From: Erythroxylum novogranatense
Lineage: Eukaryota > Streptophyta > Magnoliopsida > Malpighiales > Erythroxylaceae
Length of the DNA: 64,000 nt
NCBI GenBank assembly: GCA_029891385.1
Contig: CM057224.1
Location: 36,833,005-36,897,004 of the forward strand
Reading direction: 5' to 3'
Program-made: the position numbers and the translations under genes
Shown here: positions 47,603 through 58,526 of the stretch, piece by piece
Numbering within the stretch: position 1 is the first letter of the stretch
Layout of the letters: each line of letters opens with the position of its first letter
The notes under the pieces: model-generated
The model's input: only the letters and a program-made list of their open reading frames with translations
What the model was told of the DNA's origin: nothing
The model's database searches: none

Positions 47603-49728
47603 TGTTGGACCCCGAATTTTTTATATGATGTTATTAAGCATGAATTGTGTTAATTATGTGTTTATGACTTAGTTTGATTTAAATTGGGATTAAGTGAGTA
47701 TAATGTGGTATTATTGAGAATGAAAGGGATAAAATGTTTGAGGGTATTTTAGGAAGATCACTTAAGTTGAATGAGTTAAGGCTTTGCATGGAGGGGTAAA
47801 ATGGTCTTTACCCATCTCATTTAGACTTAAGTGATAAAATTAGAAGAAAAGAAAAGGGAAAGGAGAAAGAGAGGAGAGTGTCGTAGGTGAGGAAGAAGGA
47901 GAAGAAAGGAGGCTTTGTGATCTTAGGGATTTTCGACTGATTTGAAGCAAGTCTGGGTAAGTTTAACTTCATTGCTTCTTGTTTCGGTTGGATTAAACTC
48001 TAGAATCGATTTGTATGAGTTAGAATCGATTGTTTAGGGATTTTCGGAAAACCTAAGTGAAATCTTTGGGTTGATGAGTTTGTGACTGATTTTAAGGTTT
48101 GAATGAGTTAGAACTGAAGTTTAGGACTTGAATCAAGGTTTATGTGTGTTGCATTTGTGTTTGGGGAAGGATTGAAGTTTGTAAATGCTGGAAAATCGGG
48201 TTCGGAGTTGTTCTTCAGACCCGCACGTCGCGACGTGCAAGGAAGGCGTGCGACGTTACGACGTGAGAATTTGTGCACGTTGCGGCGTGCAAAATTGTGT
48301 TCGTCGCGGCGAGCTCAGGCCTTCGTCGCCACGAGCGTGGCTGCACGTTGCGATGAGCGGGCCGTTCGCCGTGGCGAGAGTGGCCTTCGTCGCGGTGAGC
48401 CCCCTGTTTCCAGCAAAGATGAGTTTTGGTATTTTGGGCATATCTTTTGGTGTAGATGTCCAATTGAGGTGATTTCAGATTCGTTGTGAACTAGGAATAA
48501 AGGGCTACAAATGTTACAAAGAAGGGAAGTTCGGAATTTGCCTCTTAGGATTCAGGAATTTAGGTGGAAGTCGGATGTAGACTTTTCGTGCTTTTCCTTT
48601 TGATTTTCAAGCTTTTGATTATTTCCTTTGAATATTGTTTGAATGGAAACTTGGTTTGTTATAGGAAACCAAGCTGACCTGATCCAATCGCAAGAGGAAG
48701 GACAACAGTGAGTTGGATTCTCGAGCGATATTAGGTGGGTAATATATTTATGGTTGTTGTGTGTATGGGCAACATGTTATGCTTGCTTGCATGCGTATGT
48801 GATATTGCTTGTTTGAATTATGGAAATCATTATGAAACATTGTGATTATGACTATGTGTTGCCTTGAATGATATCTTGGCAATTTGTAAGAATGAAAAGA
48901 ATGAAAAGTAAGAAACCTTTGATAATATGCTTTAAGCATGAAACGAATTGTTATGTGGTTTGTTTGAGTGAGAGAGCAACGGATGGATAGTCACGTGCAC
49001 GTCGACGTATAGCCTTTTCCCGGCTGCTCGCTTGAGGCTATGAGATCCTGAGAAATCAGACTCGGATAGTTAACGGTATAAACTTCGATTTATCCGGATC
49101 GTTTTATGGAACTCTCGAACCATTTGTGTGCATTCATTATTGATTTGTTGGGCATGATGCATGATGAATTATTGTATTGTGAAATCATGTGACATATTCT
49201 TGTGATGATTATAAATGATAAATGTTGACTTGCTATGAGCTTGTATATACATATATATGCTTGAATGTGTGGCTCGTTGCCAATGGCTATAAATGTATAT
49301 GCCACTGAGCTTTGCAGCTCACCCCATTATCCCCCACTCCTCAGGTGCAGAGCGGGACGATCGTTGATCTTGCAAGGCATCAGAAACTCCAAGATAGTTA
49401 GGAGCTTTGTATTAAGTTAGTATTTAGTTGGCCCTCCGAGCAGATCATCATGGAACATATTCCTGTATTTTGGATTTAAATTTTATTTTGTATTATGTTA
49501 TTTTGAGAATGCTTGTTTTAAATTCTTCAGATTGTAATGGCATGAAGCCCTTGGTTTATGGGGTGTTAATTCATAAATGGAATGCATGTGTAGTATGTGT
49601 GTATGTATGTATGTATGAATCGAATTATGTATGGATGTTAGGATCAGGTCCGATATGTTTCGGAGCGCGTCGCTGGCGCAGCCCGAGGGGCCACCTCGGG
49701 AATAGGGATTCAGGACCCGGGTCCAACA
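47603..49728 (+). repeat. 5' LTR (2.1 kb) of a first Ty3/gypsy-type element
   Basis: It starts TGTTGGACCC and ends GGGTCCAACA, a perfect 10-bp inverted pair with TG...CA termini. A primer-binding site TGGTATCAGAGC (initiator-Met type) follows at 49733-49744. The LTR includes a GC-rich repeat array at 48218-48400. Only the left part of this element is in the window, since another element inserts 315 bp after the LTR. Confidence 0.88.
48218..48400 (+). repeat. GC-rich short-repeat array within the LTR
   Basis: Repeats of a CGTCGCGACGTGC / CGTCGCGGCGAGC type sit in an otherwise AT-rich LTR. Open frames seen here on both strands (48142-48489, 48185-48472, 48215-48463) come from the GC-rich composition and are not genes. 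Confidence 0.75.
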
Positions 49729-50043
49729 TGTTTGGTATCAGAGCGCCTAGGTTTAGTGTCCTTGGCTTAGAATGCATAGTAGGATGAATTGTTTGGTATA
49801 TGATTATGTGTTGCATTGATTGATTTCATTACGTGACATGCATATCATGCATACATGTAGGAATTAAGATTGACATATAGCTAATCCTTAGTGTTTGTAA
49901 TTAAAGGAGTACGATACCACCTCGTAGAAGGACACGAGGAGTTCTGCAAGGATTTGTTGCACCTGACTCTCCGACTAGAGAGGAGAGGACTGATGAGTCA
50001 GTAGCCCCAGGAAATGTTGAGGTTTCGGTAGGGCTAGGTAGTG
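49729..50043 (+). mobile_element. Leader and start of gag of the first element, interrupted
   Basis: After the primer-binding site, a frame from about 49907 reads PPRRRTRRVLQGFVAPDSP, the basic, proline-rich N-terminus common in plant gypsy gag. The expected ATG is ATA here. The frame is cut at 50043 by the LTR of the second family. The remainder of this element must lie beyond the right edge. Confidence 0.7.
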
Positions 50044-51918
50044 TGTAACATCCCGTTACTGTTAGCAAGGGCATTATGGTAATATTGGGTTAGACTGATA
50101 GGTTTCATTGCATTCACTGATTGAGCATGTTACTGGCTTCTAATTATAGAGGAACAGGTTTATTGCATATGCATTTATTCACGGTACATGCATTCATGAT
50201 TTTCCGGCGTTTTAATTGTAAGTATGAACTGATTGGATTGTGAACTGACTGAACTGATTAGATTATGACTAATTGAGAAATTAGGAGTAAATGGACTCGA
50301 ATGACTGATTTAGAATAGCCTAAGAATGATTGGTAATTGATAGTGACTTATAGGAAATTTTTGGGAAATTCGGGAGAAAATGCCCGGACCGGAAATTTTG
50401 GAGTGACAGATCGATTGACTGTATGGTACTGAAAGAATTGTCCAATGGCAAAGGAAAAATTAGAGTTATACTGATAGGAAATTAGAATGTTGAGTCATTG
50501 AAATTTGGAGACTAAAATTTGGACTGATTTGGAGACTTAAGTCTATAAATAGCCTAGGTTTTGAGAATTGAGGATTTACCCTAAGGCAAAACTCATTTCT
50601 TCTTCTCCCTTCTCTACGGTGATTTCGATTTCCTCCATAGGTTGAGAAGGATTGGAGTGAGTTATCATTGATTTGAGAAAGATTTAGGGTTTACGGTGAT
50701 TTTGAGAGATTTGTGGATTGATCTTTGATTGAGGCGCCGTTCGATCGTCATTCCACGGACATTGCTGGAACTTCCAGGTAGTAGCTCGGAAGTTACAGGT
50801 GAGTAACCTAGTTGGTTTCTCAATTTCCTGACTGTCTAAATGCTCAACGTGAATTACTTGCCAAATGTGAAACTGTATGATTACTGAAATATACATGATT
50901 GAATGGTATGCCTCTACTGTATTATACTGTGAAATTGCATGATCACTTTCTACTATACTGGATTGGATTATCAGATCGACTGAATTATCAGATATTACTT
51001 GAGAAATACAATACTGGGCTTTTATAGCCATACACTGAATCACTGAATACCGAATTACTGAACACTGCATTGCATGCATAAATGCATGATCAAATAATGG
51101 AATGTGACCCAAGTTGCTATTATCACTGAAAAGAGCCTCGAGCTCGAACACTGTATTGACCGAGCCTTGAGCCCGAGGGGAGAAATCTGTGCGCCCCCAT
51201 CGAACAATGATGAGCACTTGGGCACAATCTTGAATAACCGGAAAGAGTCTCATATGCATTATATACATGATGATTGAATTGCCAAATTGTGTGATGATTC
51301 TTGAATCGTGTGATGCCATGATATCTTGTAAATTGTGATGTGATATCAGCAACATCGCTCTATGCTAAATATTGTCACCGATCTCGTACCTAATCGTTAT
51401 AAACTATCATTAATTGAATATTACTGTGTCGTGTTGTACGCAATTTGCGTAATGCATGATTTGAGTGAACCATCGATGATGGTTTCTCACTGAGTTCGCA
51501 AACTCACCCAAAATTGCAACCTATTTTTCAGGACTGATAGAGTAGACCCCTAGCTCCGGAGATAGTCTTTTCCTGCCGTGCGAGCGTGCTGGCAAGAGAA
51601 GCGATGACTCACAGGTCGGTCAGCTGGGTTGGATTTTGAGGATGACTTAGGATAGATGTTTGTATCAGTTTCCTTTTTGGTTTTGTTTAGGGGACTGATA
51701 GACTTGTCTATTCTGCTTTTGGATGACTGTATCAGATTGATATTATGATTTTAAAAATTTAGTGGTTTCTGATATTGTGTTATGTTATGGTTTTATTTAT
51801 TGCGATACCATGTGGATTATTAGTGGAAATGTTCTGGTGGTGTACCTTTATCGTGGGATGCGTATCGGAGCGACCTTCAGGTTTCCCGATGGGTACCATA
51901 CGGTGAGGGGGCGCTACA
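50044..51918 (+). repeat. LTR 1 of the tandem array
   Basis: 1875 bp, TGTAACATCCC...GGGCGCTACA. It contains TATAAATAG near 50546, a plausible promoter box, followed by a pyrimidine-rich transcript start region. Confidence 0.93.
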
Positions 51919-51923
51919 TTAAG

Positions 51924-51939
51924 TGGTATCAGAGCATGG
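51924..51939 (+). other. Primer-binding site, unit 1
   Basis: TGGTATCAGAGCATGG lies five bases after the LTR end. It is complementary to the 3' end of plant initiator-Met tRNA and is the usual minus-strand primer site of Ty3/gypsy elements. Confidence 0.88.
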
Positions 51940-52039
51940 TTTGACATCTTTTGGGCATAGTGTGTTTTAGGCTGGAATCACTGCAAGAATAGTGGAACTG
52001 ATCGGAATTTCTTGTCTGTTTTAGGTCATCCGTCCTTGG

Positions 52040-55000
52040 AGATCGAGTTGAGTTACCAGCTGACCTGGAATCGGTAGGAGCTAGTAGGGAGTCTCCTGCG
52101 CCTCGTTCAGAGGAGTTGCCTCCTCGAGTTCCTGTGAGACGGGAACGGAGATATGATCAATGCGTGGCGGGCGATTGACTTCATGGTAGCAACCGACCTG
52201 CGGAGGTGAGGATGGTTAGAGAGGACTGAGAGAGTCCTCGATCAGATGGACTGTGACCCGGATGAGCGTTTCGACTACACCGTTTCTCTGCTACAGGGTT
52301 CTGCATATCAGTGGTCGAAGACTATTCCGGGCAGTACCACCAGGCCCTGCACACTGACATGGGATGATTTTCTGAGGGCGTTTAAGGATAATTTCATGCC
52401 TAAGATTTATCTAGAGATGAAGTTACAGGAGTTCTTAGAGCTGAGACAGGGGCAGTTGACCATGGTCGACTATGAGGTGCGGTTCAACGAGTTAGTAGTA
52501 TATGCTTCTTCATTGGTGGCTACTGAGGCTGACAAGTGTCGGCGTTTTGAGAGCGGACTCAATCTGGAGATCCGTACCCTATTGGCTAGATCTGATATGG
52601 GTAATTTTATTGAGCTGAGGGCTGCAGCAGTGAGGATAGAGCATTCTTGAGACAACAGTGGATGAGACTGGTCAGGGGACCAGGATTAAGAGATCGATGT
52701 GGCCAGGCGGTGTTGGCGAGGGGTTCAAGAAGCGACGAGTAGGCCCTTGATTTGCGGGAGGGACTAGACAGATGGTCATGGGCGGGAGGGCGAATCTGTG
52801 CATCATAGTTAGTGGTGGCGGTGCGAGTTTGAGACGATCTGCTCCCTTATGTGAGCACTGTGGCAAGAGACACGGTAGACATGGTGGAGAGTGTCGATGG
52901 CTGTCTGGAGCCTGCTTGAGGTGTGGTTCGATGGACCACCTAGGGAGGAACTGCCCAGAGACTTTGGGAGCCCAGTCTACTATGACTGGAAGATCAGGCA
53001 GCAATACCACGGTGCAGCAGAGCCATGGAGGTGGATCCGGATGGAGAGGCCGAGGCTGAGCAGAGGGGTCCGCAGTGAGGTCAGAGGGACCGAAAGCATA
53101 GCGATCATGAGTTAGGATCTATGCCATGACTCGGCAGGAGGCCCAGGATTCCCCGGATGTTGTTGCGGGTATGCTTCTTATTTCTGGTCTTGAAGCATAT
53201 GCATTGTTGGATCCTGGATCCACTCATTCCTTCATTGCACCGCATTTAGCATGTAGACTGCATGGGGATAGGCAGAGGTTACAATATGGGTTAGAGGTGA
53301 GTACACCTCTAGGTAGTACGATTGTATTGGGAGAGGTCTGTATGGGATGTCAGGTTCAGATTGATCGAGCAGTTTTGACTGCCGATCTGATCATTTTGGC
53401 TCTGAGGGAGATTGAAGTGATATTGGGGATGGACTGATTGACTGCGCATAGGGCTATAATGGACTGTTATACCAAGGAAGTTGTATTGGAGTCTCCTGGT
53501 CAGCCCAGAGCTGTGTTTTGAGGAGTTAGTCAGGCAGTGCTAGCGAGGATGATATCCTTCTTGAGTGCCCTGAGATTGATGTAGGGAGGTTGTGAGGCCT
53601 ATCTAGCTCACGTAGTGGATTCCAGAGTAGAGATGAGATTGCAGGATGTTCCCGTAGTCAGGAAATTTTTAGATGTGTTTCCCGAGGAGTTACCGGGATT
53701 GCCGCCAGAGCGGGAGACCGAGTTTGAGATTGATCTTGTTCCCAGTACAGCCCCTATATCGATTCCTCCGTATAGGATGGCACCGGTGAAACTGAGAGAG
53801 CTTAAGGCTCAGTTGCAGGAGCTATTGGATAAGGGGTTTATTAGACCGAGTGTTTCGCCATGGGAGCTCCGTGCATGCTTGTGAAGAAAAGGACGGGACA
53901 CCGAGACTGTATCGATTATAGGCGGTTGAATCGGGTAACAAAGAAAGAATAAGTATCCACCGCCTAGGATTGACGATTTATTTGATCGATTCGAGAGCTC
54001 GGTGTTCACTAAATTGGATGCGAGATCGCTATTACCATTGAGGATTGCAGAGGCCGATGTGCCTAAAAGTGCCTTTAGGAGCAGGTACGGGCATTTTGAG
54101 TTCCTAGTGATGCCGTTTGGGTTGACTAATACCCCGAAAGCCTTCATGGTTTTGATGAATAGAATTTTTCAGCCCTACCTGGATCGGTTCGTGATAGTGT
54201 TTATCGATGATATACTGATTTATTCGAGGAGTAGGCAGGAGCACGCTGAGCATCTTAGGATTGTTCTGCAGGTCATGAGGGAGAGACAGTTATTCGCCAA
54301 ATTTACTAAGTGTGAATTTTGGCTTGATGAGATTGTATTTCTAGGGCACGTGGTGTCCGGTGAGGGTATCCAGGTGGATCCTCACAAGATAGAGGCAGTT
54401 ATGGGTTGGGAGATTCTGAGGAGTGTGCGAGTTGCGGAGTTTCCTAGGGCGGCGGATATTACGGAGGTTCGCCGAGGTTTTCGTTGATCTCCGCCCCTTT
54501 GACGAAGCTATTGAGGAAGAATGTGCCGGTTAGATGGTTTAAGGAGTGCCAGAAGAGCTTTGAGGAACTGAAACATCGGTTGACTACTGCACCGGTGTTG
54601 AGCATTCCTTTTGGTACTGGAGGCTTTGTGGTTTTCAGTGATGCCTCGCATCGTGGACCTGGATGTGTATTGATGCGGCATGGGAGAGTTATAAGCGTAT
54701 GCCTCGAGACAGTTGAGGTCTCACGAGGTGAATTATCCAAAGGCATGACTTAGAGTTAGCCGCGATGGTTTTGCTCAAGATCTGGAGACATTATCTGTAT
54801 GGGGAGACGTTCCAGATCTTCACCGATCATAAGAGTCTCAGATATCTGTTGAGTCAGAGAGAGCTCAATCTGAGACAGAGGAGATGGATAGAGTTATTGA
54901 AGGACTATGATCGCACGATTGAGTATCATCCGTGGAAGGCCAATGTGGTGGCCGATGCTGTTGAGTAGGAGATCGCATGGTAGTGCGGTGTGAGTTTAGG

Positions 55001-56548
55001 TTTCGAGGTTACAGTGCGATTGATTAAGAGCTCTTAATATCTGAGATAGATTTGGGTCGGGGATGGAGCTTTGATTGCTACTCGAAATTTGAGGTGATGT
55101 TGCATGATAGGATCCAAGAGTTCGAGATCAAGACCAGTGTTAGTGAGATTGATTGAGAGAGTCCAGGCCGGTACTAATTCAGAGTTTGAGTTGAGAGATG
55201 GGACTTTATGGATGGGACCGAGACTGTGTGTGCCTGATATTGATGATTTGAGACGTGAGATCCTAGAGGAGGTACATGTAGCTGCCTATGCTATGCATCC
55301 TGGTACGACCAAGATGTATCGTACTTTGAGACAACATTTCTGGTGGCCTAGTATGAAGAGGCAAGTGGCAGAGTATGTGTCCAGGTGTCTGACGTGCCAG
55401 CAGGTTAAGGCTGAGCACCAAGCTCCAGTGGGTAAGTTGCATTCGTTGCCCATCCCGGAGTGGAAATGGGAGAGAATTACTATAGGTTTTGTGACGGGGT
55501 TGCCTAGGACACTGAGGCAGCATGATGCTACCTGGGTCATAGTGGACCGATTGACCAAATCGGCTCACTTCTTGACAGTGAGGGAGAGCAATACTCTCGA
55601 TCAGTTGGCCTAGAAGTATGTGGTAGAGATTGTACAGTTGCATGGGGTTCCTTTGTCGATAGTCTCAGACAGGGATCCCAGGTTCACCTCGAGGTTCTGG
55701 AAGAGCCTCTGATCGCTATGGTGCGAGGTTGAACTTGATCGCATTTTATCCTCGACGGATGGATGAGTGAGAGGGCGATTAAGACTGTTGAGGACATGCT
55801 TCGGGCATGTGTATTGGAGTTCAGAGGATCATGGGATCAGTATTTAGCACTGATAGAGTTTGCATACAACAATCAGTATCAAAGCAGTATTGGGATGGCA
55901 CCGTATGAGGCCTTGTATGGGAGGCCGTGTCGATCGCCACTGTATTGGGATGAAGAGGGTATGAGATCGATAGAGGGTCCCGAGCTGATTCAAGACACAG
56001 TGGATAAGGTGCAGTTGATCCGAGTCGCATCAAAGCGGCTCAGATGATGTAAAAAAGCTATGTGGACCAAAGATCGGCGAGAGATGGAGTGCAGTGTAGG
56101 GGCAGAGTTTCTCCCGAGTGTCTCCTTGGAAAGAATCTTGAGATTTGGCCGTAAGGGTAAGTTGAGCCCTCGGTATATTGGTCCGTATGAGATCCTTGAG
56201 AGGATAGGACCGTTGGCTTACAGATTGGCTTTACCGAGTGAGATGTCCCAGATGCATGACGTATTTCATGTTAGTATGCTCCGACGATACCGTTCTGACC
56301 CGACACATGTGATTCCGGCTCAGGAGATTGAAGTAGCCAGTGATCTGAGTTATGTTGAGGAGCCGGTACAGATTATAGGATCACGGGTCAAGCAGCTGAG
56401 GAACAGGGTGATTCCATTGGTGAAAGTCCTTTGAAAGAACCACTCTTCTGAGGAAGCTACATGGGAGACTGAGGATCGTATGAGGAGTCAGTATCCTCAT
56501 TTATTCGATCGGACAGGTATTAAATTTCGAGGACGAAATTTTTATTAG
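52040..56548 (+). pseudogene. gag-pol of tandem unit 1 (chromovirus-like), broken
   Basis: Order: gag domain (DRVELP...; continuous from 52246 to 52650), zinc knuckle CLRCGSMDHLGRNC near 52913, and protease with LLDPGSTHSF near 53205. RT follows with [21 protein letters not shown] and FIDDILIYS near 54200. RNase H ([22 protein letters not shown]) is followed by integrase (HPGTTKMYRTLRQHFWWP, CLTCQQVKAEHQAPVG, VIVDRLTKSAHFL). The C-terminal GKLSPRYIGPYEILERIG block leads into a chromodomain-like end (VKVL-KNHSSEEATWE) closing at TAG 56546-56548. The first integrase catalytic Asp region reads ITIGFVTGLP instead of ITMDFVTGLP in unit 2. Many frameshifts and stops are present. Gene order and the tail suggest the Tekay/Del chromovirus group. 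Confidence 0.88.
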
Positions 56549-56554
56549 GAGGGG
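56547..56554 (+). other. Polypurine tract, unit 1
   Basis: AGGAGGGG lies just before the middle LTR and is the plus-strand primer site. It overlaps the last stop codon of gag-pol. Confidence 0.8.
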
Positions 56555-56559
56555 TGAAT

Positions 56560-58433
56560 TGTAACATCCCGTTACTGTTAGCAAGGGCATTATGGTAATA
56601 TTGGGTTAGACTGATAGGTTTCATTGCATTCACTGATTGAGCATGTTACTGGCCTCTAATTATAGAGGAACAGGTTTATTGCATATGCATTTATTCACGG
56701 TACATGCATTCATGATTTTCCGGCGTTTTAATTGTAAGTATGAACTGATTGGATTGTGAACTGACTGGACTGATTGGATTATGACTAATTGAGAAATTAG
56801 GAGTAAATGGACTCGAATGACTGATTTAGAATAGCCTAAGAACGATTGGTAATTGATAGTGACTTATAGGAAATTTTTGGGAAATTCGGGAGAAAATGCC
56901 CGGACCGAAAATTTTGGAGTGACAGACCGATTGACTGTATGGTACTGAAAGAATTGTCCAATGGCAAAGGAAAAATTAGAGTTATACTGATAGGAAATTA
57001 AAATGTTGAGCCATTGAAATTTGGAGACTAAAATTTGGACTGATTTGGAGACTTAAGTCTATAAATAGCCTAGGTTTTGAGAATTGAGGATTTACCCTAA
57101 GGCAAAACTCATTTCTTCTTCTCCCTTCTCTATGGTGATTTCGATTTCCTCCATAGGTTGAAAAGGATTGGAGTGAGTTATCATTGATTTGAGAAAGATT
57201 TAGGATTTACGGTGATTTTGAGAGATTTGTGGATTGATCTTTGATTGAGGCGTCGTTGGATCGTCATTCCACGGACCTTGCTGGAACTTCTAGGCAGTAG
57301 CTCGGAAGTTACAGCTGAGTAACCTAGTTGGTTTCTCAAATTCCTGATTGTCTAAATGCTCAACGTGAATTACTTGCCAAATGTGAAACTGTATGATTAC
57401 TGAAATATACATGATTGGATGGTATGCCTATACTGTATTAGACTGTGAAATTGCATGATCACTTTCTCTTGTCTTGGATTGGATTCTTGTCTTGGACTGA
57501 ATTCTTGTATATTCTTGAGAAATACAATCTTGGGCTTTATAGCCATACACCGAATCATTGAATACCAATTCTTGAACATCGCATTGCATGCATAAATGCA
57601 TGATCGAGATAATGGAATGTGACCCAAGTTGCTATTATCATTTGAAAAGAGCCTCGAGCTCGAATCTTCTTGGCCGATCGACCGAGCCTCGAGCTCGAGG
57701 GAGAAATCCTGACCTTCCCCATTGAACACCGATTGAGCACTTGGGCACAATCTTCAATAAGCTGGAAAGAGTCTCATATGCATTATATACATGGTGATTG
57801 AATTGCCAAATTGTGTGATGATTCTTGAATCGTGTGATGCCATGATTTCTTGTAAATTGTGATGTGATCATGTAAAGCGTTCTATGCTACCGTAATATTG
57901 TCACGATCATGTACTCGTTATAAACTATTAATTGAATATTACTTGTGCCGTGTTATGCGTAATTTGCGTAATGCATGATTTGAGTGAACCATCGATGATG
58001 GTTTCTCATCGAGTTCGCAAACTCACCCAAAATTGCAACCTATTTTTCGGATTGATAGAGTAGACCCTAGCTCAGGAGATAGTCTTTTCTGCCGTCTTGG
58101 CGTCTTTGGCAAGAAGCGATGGCTCATGTGCTCGGTCACCGGGTTGGATTTTGAGGATGACTTAGGATAGATGTTTGTATCAGTTTCCTTTTTGGTTTTG
58201 TTTAGGGGACTGATAGACTTGTCTATTCTGCTTTTGGATGACTGTATCAGATTGATATTATGATTTTAAAAATTTAGTGGTTTCTAATTTTGTGTTATGT
58301 TATGGTTTTATTTATTGCGATGCCATGTGGATTATTAGTGGAAATGTTCTGGTGGTGCACCTTTATCGTGGGATGCGTATCGGAGCGACCTTCGGGTTTC
58401 CCGATGGGTACCCTACGGTGAGGGGGCGCTACA
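56560..58433 (+). repeat. LTR 2 (shared middle LTR) of the tandem array
   Basis: 1874 bp, nearly colinear with LTR 1. Differences cluster in 57460-57760 and around 57870-58140, where ACTG-type strings in LTR 1 appear as CTTG-type strings. Confidence 0.93.
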
Positions 58434-58438
58434 TTAAG

Positions 58439-58454
58439 TGGTATCAGAGCATGG
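58439..58454 (+). other. Primer-binding site, unit 2
   Basis: Same 16 bases and same spacing from the LTR as in unit 1. Confidence 0.88.
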
Positions 58455-58526
58455 TTTGACATCTTTTGGGCATAGTGTGTTTTAGGCTGGAATCACTGCA
58501 AGAATAGTGGGCCGATCGAATTTCTT

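Noticed and set aside
48142..48489. Open frames with Arg-rich products in the GC-rich LTR array
   Set aside because: They result from CG-rich short repeats within an LTR. No domain or plausible gene structure is seen.
50684..51355. 223-codon minus-strand open frame in LTR 1
   Set aside because: It lies wholly within an LTR. The equivalent frame is broken in the LTR 2 copy and no domain is seen.
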